Part shown: piece after piece, positions 6,822 through 13,012 of the stretch | Numbering within the stretch: position 1 is the stretch's first letter | How the letters are laid out: every line of letters starts with the position of its first letter | DNA from: Candidatus Methanoperedens sp. | Lineage (GTDB): Archaea > Halobacteriota > Methanosarcinia > Methanosarcinales > Methanoperedenaceae | Direction of reading: 5' to 3' | Length of the DNA: 13,500 nucleotides | Assembly: GCA_026552835.1 (NCBI GenBank) | Contig: JAPMTY010000038.1 | Span: forward strand, 1 to 13,500 | The notes under the pieces: model-generated | Seen by the model: the letters and a program-made list of their open reading frames with translations, nothing else | Database searches by the model: none | What the model was told of the DNA's origin: nothing | Program-made: the position numbers and the translations under genes

Positions 6822-7732
6822 AACTTAGAATATTCTTATTCCTGCTGATAATCCTGATAACGGGAGCGCACGCGCAGCAGGGGACAATAAACGAGGAGCA
6901 GGTATTGCTCAATGGTTATGTAGACAATTCAGGGAACGTACTCCTGACAGGTTATGCCACGCCCGGATCTTTGCCTTATATGCCTTTCTTAAATGACACG
7001 CAGTACACCTTTGATAACAATACCAACCAGCTTTATGCAGTTACAGACGCGCTGACATCAAAGAGCGCGGATACATGGTCGCTTAACTTCTCTCTGGAAG
7101 GTTATTATTCAGACTATTCCGTAACTTTTGATTTTCCTGCAGGTTCTCAGGTTACGAAGATTGATGTACCACCAGAACTCAATTACCAGGTACAGGTCAA
7201 GGCGGACTCGCTTACCTTATCCATTCATGGATACAGGGTAATATCACCATGGATTAAAGCCGACTATATACTTCCGGATGTACCGTCTCAATCAAGTAAT
7301 TCCTCAAATAATCCACTTACCTATGTGCTTGTCGTATCTCTAATTATTGTGCTGATTGCTGCATTCTTATTTTACAGGCACAGAATGCAGAAAAGAATAG
7401 TTATACCTGAGAAGAAAGAATCACATGACCGGGAAACCGAGGCAATCCCGGAAACGAAACCTGAAACAAAAGAAATCCGTATCACCGGCGAGATGCAAAA
7501 GGTAATAGATACTCTTTCCGATAACGAGAAGGCGATAATAAGCATACTGCTAAGAAACGGCGGTTCCGCAACGCAGGCTGACATCCGGTATGAGACACGG
7601 ATACCAAAATCTTCACTTACAGGCATAATAAACGCCATGAAAAGAAAAAACATAATAAAAAAGCGTGAATACGGAAGAACGAATGTTATAGAACTTTCAG
7701 AATGGTTTTTATCTGAAAAAGAACCAAAATAA
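6818..7732 (+). CDS. Transmembrane winged-helix regulator with signal peptide and extracytoplasmic sensor domain
   Basis: A 304-residue protein. Residues 1-19 form a signal peptide (MKLRIFLFLLIILITGAHA). Residues about 20-160 are a mostly beta extracytoplasmic domain with several NxS/T sites. Residues 168-186 are a transmembrane helix followed by RHRMQKR, and a charged linker (195-222) rich in Glu and Lys follows. A winged helix is at about 225-295: TLSDNEKAIISILLRNGG, then YETRIPKSSLTGIINAMKRKNIIKKREYGRTN. This single-pass layout matches archaeal predicted membrane regulators (COG2512-like; domains DUF7345/DUF7343 by recall). The cytoplasmic wHTH would act near the membrane on a signal from outside. 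A peptidase gene follows after 72 bp with its own promoter, and a decayed copy of this gene's 3' end occurs at 8817-8985. Confidence 0.85.
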   Translation: MKLRIFLFLLIILITGAHAQQGTINEEQVLLNGYVDNSGNVLLTGYATPGSLPYMPFLNDTQYTFDNNTNQLYAVTDALTSKSADTWSLNFSLEGYYSDYSVTFDFPAGSQVTKIDVPPELNYQVQVKADSLTLSIHGYRVISPWIKADYILPDVPSQSSNSSNNPLTYVLVVSLIIVLIAAFLFYRHRMQKRIVIPEKKESHDRETEAIPETKPETKEIRITGEMQKVIDTLSDNEKAIISILLRNGGSATQADIRYETRIPKSSLTGIINAMKRKNIIKKREYGRTNVIELSEWFLSEKEPK

Positions 7733-7761
7733 AGCTTTTTCATTATAACGTTCGACATCGA

Positions 7762-7797
7762 ATTTATTAATCGTTCAATCCAAATGGGAATTTGAGG
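7762..7797 (+). promoter_or_regulatory. Promoter and SD of the G1 peptidase gene
   Basis: ATTTATTAA (7762-7770) is a TATA box with an expected start near 7790. GAGG (7794-7797) lies seven bases before the ATG at 7805. The stretch from GTTCGACATCGAA to GTTCAATCC is conserved upstream of 9061 (GTTCTGCATCGAA to GTTCAATCC), which supports functional importance of the flanks of the box. Confidence 0.6.
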
Positions 7798-7804
7798 CTA
7801 TTAA

Positions 7805-8707
7805 ATGAAAATAACGAAAAAACGGTCATTGTTATTTGCTGCTGTTATGCTGGTTTCGACAGTAACGGCGATAGCAGTGTTTGCCTATCCTTCTGGCATT
7901 GGTAAAGAAAGGGGCTATACTGCGGAGCAGGCAACAGATCCAGGTCTTAATGTCGGAAGATCTCTGAATATCTCCAATAACTGGGCCGGATATATCGCTA
8001 CAGGGGGTACTTTTACTTCTGTAAGCGGATCATGGAACGTCCAGCATGTAAGCTCAACAGGAACTTCAGCCGATGCAACATGGGTTGGCATTGGAGGTAC
8101 AACCGGTAATCATTTAATTCAGACAGGAACGCAGGCTGTAGCCAATAACAATGGCCAGGTCAATTATCAGGCATGGTATGAGATGCTGCCGGCGAACTCC
8201 CAGAAAATTCCGCTCACGATCAACCCCGGCGATTCCATTACAGCTTCTATTGTCCAGCAATCGGCAAACCAATGGACGATCTCTTTGAGTGATAGTACTA
8301 CCGGCCAGAATTACCAGACAACAGTAACCTACGCCGCATCCTTATCCTCAGCAGAATGGATCGAGGAAATGCCGGTTCGCGGCAATTCTTTCATTCCTCT
8401 TGATAATTTCGGCTCAGTACAATTCAGCGCTTTATCGGCTGTTAAGGACGGCACTTCGCTGACCCCCGCCCAGGCCAACGCGCAATCTATATTTATGGTA
8501 AATTCTCTCGACCAGTCATTAGCCCAGACTTCAACCCTGGGAAGCGATGGAGCCAGTTTCACCGTAACACGCACCTCCTCGACGTCAAAGCAAATCGTTT
8601 CTCCTTCAGTAAGAACCGGATGGCGCATAGTCGTAACAGGCGGCCACGGTTCCAGGCCATTTTACAGGCAAAGCCATGGCAGGTCTGGTCAAACATTCGA
8701 GGATTAG
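7805..8707 (+). CDS. Secreted peptidase G1 (eqolisin/A4) family protein
   Basis: A 300-residue exported protein. The signal peptide is 1-27 (MKITKK, then a hydrophobic run ending AVFA). A short segment with PSGIGKERG follows. The G1 peptidase domain spans about 57-215: NNWAGYIATGG, SGSWNVQ, ATWVGIGG (91-98), LIQTGTQ (104-110), YQAWYEMLP, then AEWIEEMP (183-190). In eqolisins the catalytic pair is a Gln and a Glu; Gln106 and one of Glu184/Glu188 (most likely Glu188) align with them by recalled motif. The core fold is a beta-sandwich, and known fungal members act in acid. The last 80 residues after the domain have no recognised motif and end in a polar stretch rich in Arg, Ser and Gly. It would act at the cell surface or outside. 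Substrate is unknown, and whether the archaeal protein needs acid is unknown. Confidence 0.88.
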   Translation: MKITKKRSLLFAAVMLVSTVTAIAVFAYPSGIGKERGYTAEQATDPGLNVGRSLNISNNWAGYIATGGTFTSVSGSWNVQHVSSTGTSADATWVGIGGTTGNHLIQTGTQAVANNNGQVNYQAWYEMLPANSQKIPLTINPGDSITASIVQQSANQWTISLSDSTTGQNYQTTVTYAASLSSAEWIEEMPVRGNSFIPLDNFGSVQFSALSAVKDGTSLTPAQANAQSIFMVNSLDQSLAQTSTLGSDGASFTVTRTSSTSKQIVSPSVRTGWRIVVTGGHGSRPFYRQSHGRSGQTFED

Positions 8708-8816
8708 TTATCTGACGCTCAAATCAAATAACTGAAACCTCTACTGTATATTTTTTTCTGTTTCTAATTCCTATTGGTAATCATAACTTTTTGTATTGTT
8801 TCTATTTCCCCCCAAT
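8708..8816. other. AT-rich spacer after the peptidase gene
   Basis: This is part of a 353-bp stretch without an intact gene (8708-9060). It contains T-rich runs (8752-8758 and around 8788-8810) that fit archaeal U-tract termination. I see no gene, RNA or repeat in it. Confidence 0.5.
8745..8766 (+). terminator. U-rich archaeal terminator candidate after the peptidase gene
   Basis: A run of seven T (8752-8758) sits in a pyrimidine-rich context about 45 bases behind the stop codon. Archaeal RNA polymerases commonly stop at such T-tracts without a hairpin. Confidence 0.45.
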
Positions 8817-8985
8817 TCCAAACATTCTTACAGACAATATTCGACACGGGAACAGGTATCAAAATCTTACTTGCAGGTATAATAATGCTCTGAGTACGAG
8901 ATTATATGGTAAAAAAGAGTAATAGTGAAGAATGAACGAAATCGAACATTCAAAATGATTTTTATTGAAAAAAGAACTCAAATAA
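8817..8985 (+). pseudogene. Decayed 3' end of a transmembrane wHTH regulator gene
   Basis: This stretch aligns base by base with the end of the intact regulator (about 7565-7732). Shared blocks are ATCAAAATCTTACTTGCAGG against ACCAAAATCTTCACTTACAGG, the AATAATG/AATAAACG region, TGATTTTTATTGAAAAAAGA against TGGTTTTTATCTGAAAAAGA, and CAAATAAAGCTT against AAAATAAAGCTTT. Several single-base gaps break the reading frame, and the first three quarters of the gene are absent, so it cannot encode a working regulator. The TAA at 8983-8985 corresponds to the intact stop at 7730-7732, and spacing to the next start is nearly the same (75 against 72 bp). It is evidence of a past regulator-target duplication. 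Confidence 0.75.
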
Positions 8986-9014
8986 AGCTTATTTGATACT
9001 AATGTTCTGCATCG

Positions 9015-9052
9015 AAATTATATATCGTTCAATCCAAGGAGAAATTTGAGGT
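9015..9052 (+). promoter_or_regulatory. Promoter and SD of the second secreted protein gene
   Basis: ATTATATA (9017-9024) is the TATA box and GAGGT (9048-9052) the SD, eight bases before the ATG at 9061. The region from about 8986 is a diverged copy of the peptidase promoter at 7733-7804, with matching flanks of the TATA box (CATCGAA before it, ATCGTTCAATCCAA after it). Confidence 0.6.
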
Positions 9053-9060
9053 TATTAAAA

Positions 9061-9726
9061 ATGAAAATAACGAAGAAAACAGTAATATTGATATTGTGTA
9101 CTGCGACTTTGCTGGTTTCAGCACCAATAGTAGCAACAGTATTTGCCCAGCCCTCGGGCATTGGTATAGAAAGAGGATCTGTAAGAACGTTTGTTGAGCC
9201 ATTAATCGTAGGACATGGGTTTGCGCTGGATGGAACTGTGTATCACGTTCTGGATGTGAACGCCATAAAAATGAGTGATGTGTCATCGGGTAATATCCGT
9301 TCATTGCTTTCACAGAATAAAACCCGGGCAGGAATTGCAACCGATATACGGAATTACATGCAAAATGCACCAACAAAGGCAATGGGGGATCTCAGGTTTG
9401 CCGGTCAGGCATATGCCCTCAACATAACAACCTATGATAACCAATCTCTTACCGGAAATGTACTGACGCTGCCTCCACGCGGGACGAACCAGACTGGCTT
9501 CACCCCAACTATAGTAGGAAGCATCTCGCTTTCAATGTCTAAATACGAAGGCGTAGTGCTCTCAACTGGTACCCTGACCATGAATAATACGAATTATAAT
9601 GTATTACTGACGTCACCTGTCATAGCATCCGGTGGCCGCAGTGAAATGTTCGAACACCAGAACTCTAACGAAACGTTAATCCGAAACTCCACCGGAATGT
9701 TCGGATTTCACAGATCTAAACGATGA
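9061..9726 (+). CDS. Secreted protein of unknown function, sharing leader region with the G1 peptidase
   Basis: A 221-residue exported protein. The signal peptide is 1-29 (MKITKKTVILILCTATLL, later VFA). The mature end starts QPSGIGIERG, which matches the peptidase's YPSGIGKERG; beyond that the two proteins are unrelated. The mature part is mostly beta (GHGFALDGTVYHVLDV, FAGQAYALNITTYDN, YEGVVLSTGTLTMNNTNYNV), with about seven NxS/T glycosylation sequons. The C-terminus (about 200-221) is polar, with IRNSTGMFGFHRSKR. There is no transmembrane anchor, so it is probably released or surface-associated. An upstream TTG at 9046 would include the SD and is rejected in favour of ATG 9061, where similarity to the peptidase leader begins. 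I do not recognise the family. Confidence 0.75.
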   Translation: MKITKKTVILILCTATLLVSAPIVATVFAQPSGIGIERGSVRTFVEPLIVGHGFALDGTVYHVLDVNAIKMSDVSSGNIRSLLSQNKTRAGIATDIRNYMQNAPTKAMGDLRFAGQAYALNITTYDNQSLTGNVLTLPPRGTNQTGFTPTIVGSISLSMSKYEGVVLSTGTLTMNNTNYNVLLTSPVIASGGRSEMFEHQNSNETLIRNSTGMFGFHRSKR

Positions 9727-9749
9727 AATAAACGTAATAAAAGATTACA

Positions 9750-9809
9750 TAATGAGGAAGTCCATTGTTTAACCACTCCATACCACTTAACCTCTCTGGA
9801 CTTCCATTA
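9750..9809 (+). repeat. Stem-loop (TAATG-GGAAGTCCA / TGGACTTCCATTA)
   Basis: TAATG, one bulged A, GGAAGTCCA (9750-9764) pairs with TGGACTTCCATTA (9797-9809) over a 32-nt loop that contains CCACT twice (9773-9777, 9783-9787). It lies 23 bases behind the stop of the secreted-protein gene and could end or protect that transcript. A small mobile-element remnant is possible. Confidence 0.5.
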
Positions 9810-9906
9810 CTTCTAATATACGGCAGCAGAACGGATTGGAGAGAAAGATAATAGGAATCCCGACACGAATTATAACGATACGAAAAAGAGAAAACGGAGA
9901 ACCAAA

Positions 9907-10350
9907 ATGAACAGGAAAACAGCAGTGATATTACTTTTGTTAATAGTAATTCTTGCAGGAGCACCCGAGGCTTTTGCAAGGCGGCAATATTTTACAGCGC
10001 TCACCGCAGTATATGGAGATGGCTCATGCGGCACCTGCCATGTGAACCCCAATGGCGGCGGGCCGCGCAACGCCTATGGGATGCTATTTGAAAACCAGCC
10101 TTACCATTCTACAGATCCCGCAGCAGCCCTGACAGCAATAGGGTCACCGTTCTTATCAACTGCAACGCCGCTCATTACGCCAATAGACACAATGACCCCG
10201 GCACCAACAGATACTCCAGTTGATACCGCAACTAAGGAGGTTACAACCGTGACGCCATCGGGGACACCCGCAGCACCAGGATTCGGAATTATATTATCCC
10301 TTGTCGGATTATTTGCGATGATTCTCCTGGCAAAGCGCCATGATAAATGA
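9907..10350 (+). CDS. PGF-CTERM-anchored monoheme c-type cytochrome (copy 1)
   Basis: A 147-residue exported protein. The signal peptide is 1-25 (ending EAFA). A small haem domain has one CXXCH site, CGTCH at 41-45, followed by VNPNGGGPRNAYGMLF. His67 in QPYHSTDP is conserved in the next gene and may be the second axial ligand, though Met59 is an alternative that the paralogue lacks. A Pro/Thr-rich linker (about 80-122) is of the kind often O-glycosylated. The C-terminus has PGF at 124-126, a hydrophobic helix and KRH, the PGF-CTERM signal processed by archaeosortase A to give a lipid anchor. The protein would sit on the outer face of the membrane and carry electrons there. The SD GGAG is at 9896-9899. 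The gene is 56-60 bp from its paralogue and probably cotranscribed. Confidence 0.82.
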   Translation: MNRKTAVILLLLIVILAGAPEAFARRQYFTALTAVYGDGSCGTCHVNPNGGGPRNAYGMLFENQPYHSTDPAAALTAIGSPFLSTATPLITPIDTMTPAPTDTPVDTATKEVTTVTPSGTPAAPGFGIILSLVGLFAMILLAKRHDK

Positions 10351-10410
10351 TTTAGTGCCACAATTGAAAATAAAATAAACTAAAATGAGAGAAGAAGGAA
10401 GAAACAATAT

Positions 10411-10923
10411 ATGAACAGGAAAACGATAGTTGTATTACTTTTGTTGACATTACTAATTCTTGCAGGTGCGCCGGAGTCTTTTGCACGGCCCCAGTATCTT
10501 ACAAATCTCACTGCAGTGTATGGCGGTGGCACATGCGGAACCTGCCATGTCATAGCTTCAGGCAGTGGAATGCGCAACACCAGCGGGATGTTCGGACAGA
10601 ACAATTCTAACGGACCTTATGTGCCACGCAATAGCAGCAGAACACCAGGGCAGCGTCGTTCTAACGGAACGTTCGGAATGCGTAACAGAACGCTACCGCT
10701 CAACTCTTACGGAACGTTATTTGAGAACCAGCCTGACCACGCTACCGATCCCGGTGCAGCCCTGATGGCTATAGGGCAGCCGCCCGCAGCAACGGCAACC
10801 CAAGGGGATACACCTGCAGATACAGCGCCCGCAGGGGCACCATCAACTCCAGGATTCGGAATTGTGTTATCCCTTATCGGATTAATTGCCTGTGTTCTCC
10901 TGGCAAGGCGGCATAACAAATGA
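10411..10923 (+). CDS. PGF-CTERM-anchored monoheme c-type cytochrome with Asn/Gly/Arg-rich insert (copy 2)
   Basis: A 170-residue paralogue of the preceding protein. The signal peptide is 1-26 (ending ESFA). The haem site CGTCH is at 42-46, and His110 in QPDHATDP is conserved. Between SGSGMRN and NSYGTLFENQP it has an extra segment (about 57-97) of low complexity with MFGQNNSNG, RNSSRTPGQRRSNG and TFGMRN; the paralogue runs directly from GGGPRN to AYGMLF. A Pro/Ala/Thr linker leads to PGF at 147-149, a hydrophobic helix and ARRH, a PGF-CTERM anchor. The SD AAGGAA is at 10395-10400. Its TGA stop overlaps the ATG of a MacB-type ATPase, so the cytochrome is translationally coupled to the transporter genes. 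Haem attachment is predicted from CXXCH only. Confidence 0.82.
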   Translation: MNRKTIVVLLLLTLLILAGAPESFARPQYLTNLTAVYGGGTCGTCHVIASGSGMRNTSGMFGQNNSNGPYVPRNSSRTPGQRRSNGTFGMRNRTLPLNSYGTLFENQPDHATDPGAALMAIGQPPAATATQGDTPADTAPAGAPSTPGFGIVLSLIGLIACVLLARRHNK

Positions 10924-11627
10924 TGGAAACCATAATGGAACTGAAGGATGTCTGGAAAATTTACAAGATGGGCGAAGTGGAAGTTCCGGCTTTGAGAGGG
11001 GTAAGCGTAAAAATAAAGAAAGGGGACTTTGTTGCTATCATCGGCGCTTCTGGAAGCGGCAAGTCCACTATGATGAACCTGATAGGCTGCCTGGATATTC
11101 CCACCAGAGGAAGCCTCTACCTCCGCTCGCAGGACATCAGCACATTAAGCGAATCAGACCTTGCCTCATTCAGGGGACAGACTATCGGTTTTATTTTCCA
11201 GCAATATAACCTGATCCAGTCAATGTCTGCTTTTGAGAATGTGAAGCTTCCACTTGAATTCCTGGAATATGATGACCAAAAAGCGGCAAACAGGGCAAGA
11301 GAAATATTGGCACTGGTAGGGTTGAATAACATGATGCATCATCGTCCGACACAGCTTTCCGGGGGTCAACAGCAGAGAGTTTCTATAGCAAGATGCCTGG
11401 CTGGCGACCCAGAGATAATCCTTGCGGATGAACCGACAGGAGCCCTGGACAGTGTTACAGGCAGGGAAGTCCTGGATATGCTTCACAGATTGTGGGAAGA
11501 ACAGGGAAAAACTATCATAATGGTCACTCACGACCTTAATCTGGCAAAATATGCTCATACAACAATTGAACTGAAAGATGGAGAGATTTTGAAAATATCT
11601 GAAAATAATGAGGTAAATAAAAAATGA
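10920..11627 (+). CDS. MacB/LolD-type ABC transporter ATP-binding protein
   Basis: A 235-residue ATPase. Walker A GASGSGKST is at 42-50, the Q-loop Gln at 94 (FIFQQYNLI), the signature LSGGQQQRV from 146, Walker B IILADEPT at 166-173, then GALDS, and the H-loop His at 204 (VTHD). FQQYNLIQSMSAFENV and LSGGQQQRVSIAR are typical of the MacB/LolD/FtsE group, which drives FtsX-like permeases that transmit force across the membrane. It is shorter than full MacB, which has the permease fused; here the permease is a separate gene. ATG at 10920 overlaps the cytochrome stop (ATGATGG); ATG at 10923 or 10935 is also possible. The stop overlaps the next start as ATGA. Confidence 0.92.
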   Translation: MMETIMELKDVWKIYKMGEVEVPALRGVSVKIKKGDFVAIIGASGSGKSTMMNLIGCLDIPTRGSLYLRSQDISTLSESDLASFRGQTIGFIFQQYNLIQSMSAFENVKLPLEFLEYDDQKAANRAREILALVGLNNMMHHRPTQLSGGQQQRVSIARCLAGDPEIILADEPTGALDSVTGREVLDMLHRLWEEQGKTIIMVTHDLNLAKYAHTTIELKDGEILKISENNEVNKK

Positions 11628-12994
11628 ATAGAATAATGAAAATAATAATGTTTCCGGTTTTGATAATACTGCTATTGACAGCTTACACCCCTGCGGTTTA
11701 TGCTGGTTTGGCAGGTTCAACAGTACTATCAGTAAGTCTTGCGAACTATGACCCCAATCCTGCTATTGCAGGGAATACCGTGGATGTACGTATAGGTATT
11801 CAGAATATCGGCGGTTCAAGTACTAACGATCTTATGATGGAAGTTGTACCAGCGTATCCTTTTGAGCTTGTACCCGGTCAAAGCGCAGTACAGGATGTAG
11901 GAATAGTCCAGCCTTATCAGACGAGTGATCCGTCTGCAAATATAAAAGTCGTATTGTACCATATGCAGATAAACAGGAATGCTCCGGCAGGTAGTTACCA
12001 GCTCAAAGTTAAGTATTATGAGGCGGGTTCAACCGATTTGACCGAGCAAATCCTGTCCCTTGATGTGAAGAGCAAAGAAAGCGCTGAAGTGATACACATT
12101 GGCCAGACGATGCTCGTTCCTGGAAAGCAAAGCAGCTTAATATTTACAATCAATAATGTCGGGAATGCCCCCCTCCGGGATTTGACTTTCAGCTGGTCGA
12201 ATGATGATAAGATAATTCTTCCGGTCGGAAGTGACAATACCAAATATATCAGTTACATTGATATTGGAAATAGCAGTGACCTGGAATACCAGGTGATGGC
12301 TGATACTAACGCAGTACCCGGATTATACAAACTGAACTTATACCTGACTTATGAAGATTCAATGTCAAACCAGACAAAAACAATAAGCACATTTGCCGGG
12401 GTGTATGTTGGCGGAGGAACGGATTTCGATGTGGCATTCTCGGATAATGCAAACAGCCAGATGTCTTTCACCGTTGCCAATATCGGAAGCAATCCTGCAA
12501 ACTCGGTATCAGTGGCTATTCCCGACCAGCCGGGCTGGAGTGTAAGCGGTTCAAATTCAATCATCATAGGGAATCTGAATAAAGGAGACTACACGGTTGC
12601 AAGCTTCAAGTTGCAGTCCTCAATAAGTAATATGACTTTCCAGAATGGAGCCGCCAGAAACAATACTAACTTCCAGGGAAGGCAGAGATCGATGAATAGC
12701 TCATCTGATACGGTACATATGCAAATAGCATACACCGATACCATGGGAACAAGAAATGTTGTTGACAAATATGTCAAAATCGGATCTCAAAATATGGGAG
12801 CTTTAGATGGGCAAACGGCTATGGGACGAAGAGGAACAGCACAACAAACAAGCGTACTCTCTAATAACATGCTGTATATCTTCGGAATGGTAGTGCTTGT
12901 TGGCGCAGTTGTAGTCCATAGGAAGTACAGAAGTCGCAAATTGATTAATCCCGATTTCAAAATGAAGGATTTATTTAAGCGCGAGAAGAAATAA
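11624..12994 (+). CDS. COG1361-like surface protein with C-terminal membrane anchor, partner of MacB-type ABC system
   Basis: A 456-residue exported protein. The signal peptide is 1-27. At least three Ig-like (CARDB/NEW3-like) beta domains follow, about 33-150, 155-260 and 265-385; typical strands are NTVDVRIGIQNIGGSS, SSLIFTINNVGNAPL and SQMSFTVANIGSNPA. The third domain is interrupted by a tract rich in Asn, Gly, Gln and Arg (336-362). A transmembrane helix at 415-432 precedes a short basic cytoplasmic tail (HRKYRSRKL, ending KREKK). Archaeal MacB-type ABC operons often carry such a COG1361 protein between ATPase and permease, where bacteria have the MacA adaptor; a similar adaptor role is inference. 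The start overlaps the ATPase stop (ATGA), with GAGG at 11610-11613. It lies 18 bp before the permease. Confidence 0.82.
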   Translation: MNRIMKIIMFPVLIILLLTAYTPAVYAGLAGSTVLSVSLANYDPNPAIAGNTVDVRIGIQNIGGSSTNDLMMEVVPAYPFELVPGQSAVQDVGIVQPYQTSDPSANIKVVLYHMQINRNAPAGSYQLKVKYYEAGSTDLTEQILSLDVKSKESAEVIHIGQTMLVPGKQSSLIFTINNVGNAPLRDLTFSWSNDDKIILPVGSDNTKYISYIDIGNSSDLEYQVMADTNAVPGLYKLNLYLTYEDSMSNQTKTISTFAGVYVGGGTDFDVAFSDNANSQMSFTVANIGSNPANSVSVAIPDQPGWSVSGSNSIIIGNLNKGDYTVASFKLQSSISNMTFQNGAARNNTNFQGRQRSMNSSSDTVHMQIAYTDTMGTRNVVDKYVKIGSQNMGALDGQTAMGRRGTAQQTSVLSNNMLYIFGMVVLVGAVVVHRKYRSRKLINPDFKMKDLFKREKK

Positions 12995-13012
12995 TAACTC
13001 CTGCGGGTCAAA

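Noticed and set aside
8329..8628. Antisense 99-codon frame inside the peptidase gene
   Set aside because: The sense strand encodes a clear G1 peptidase; the antisense product has no recognisable feature and no SD or promoter.
9046..9060. TTG start of the second secreted protein
   Set aside because: It would contain the SD GAGGT; the ATG at 9061 aligns with the peptidase start MKITKK.
10385..10414. 9-codon frame ending on the start of cytochrome 2
   Set aside because: It lacks an SD of its own and consists of the purine-rich SD region itself, so ATGA overlap here is probably incidental.
10423..10431. Third copy of ACGATAGT
   Set aside because: It lies inside the coding start of cytochrome 2 without the spaced ATATTTAATA, so it is not counted as part of the shared promoter element.
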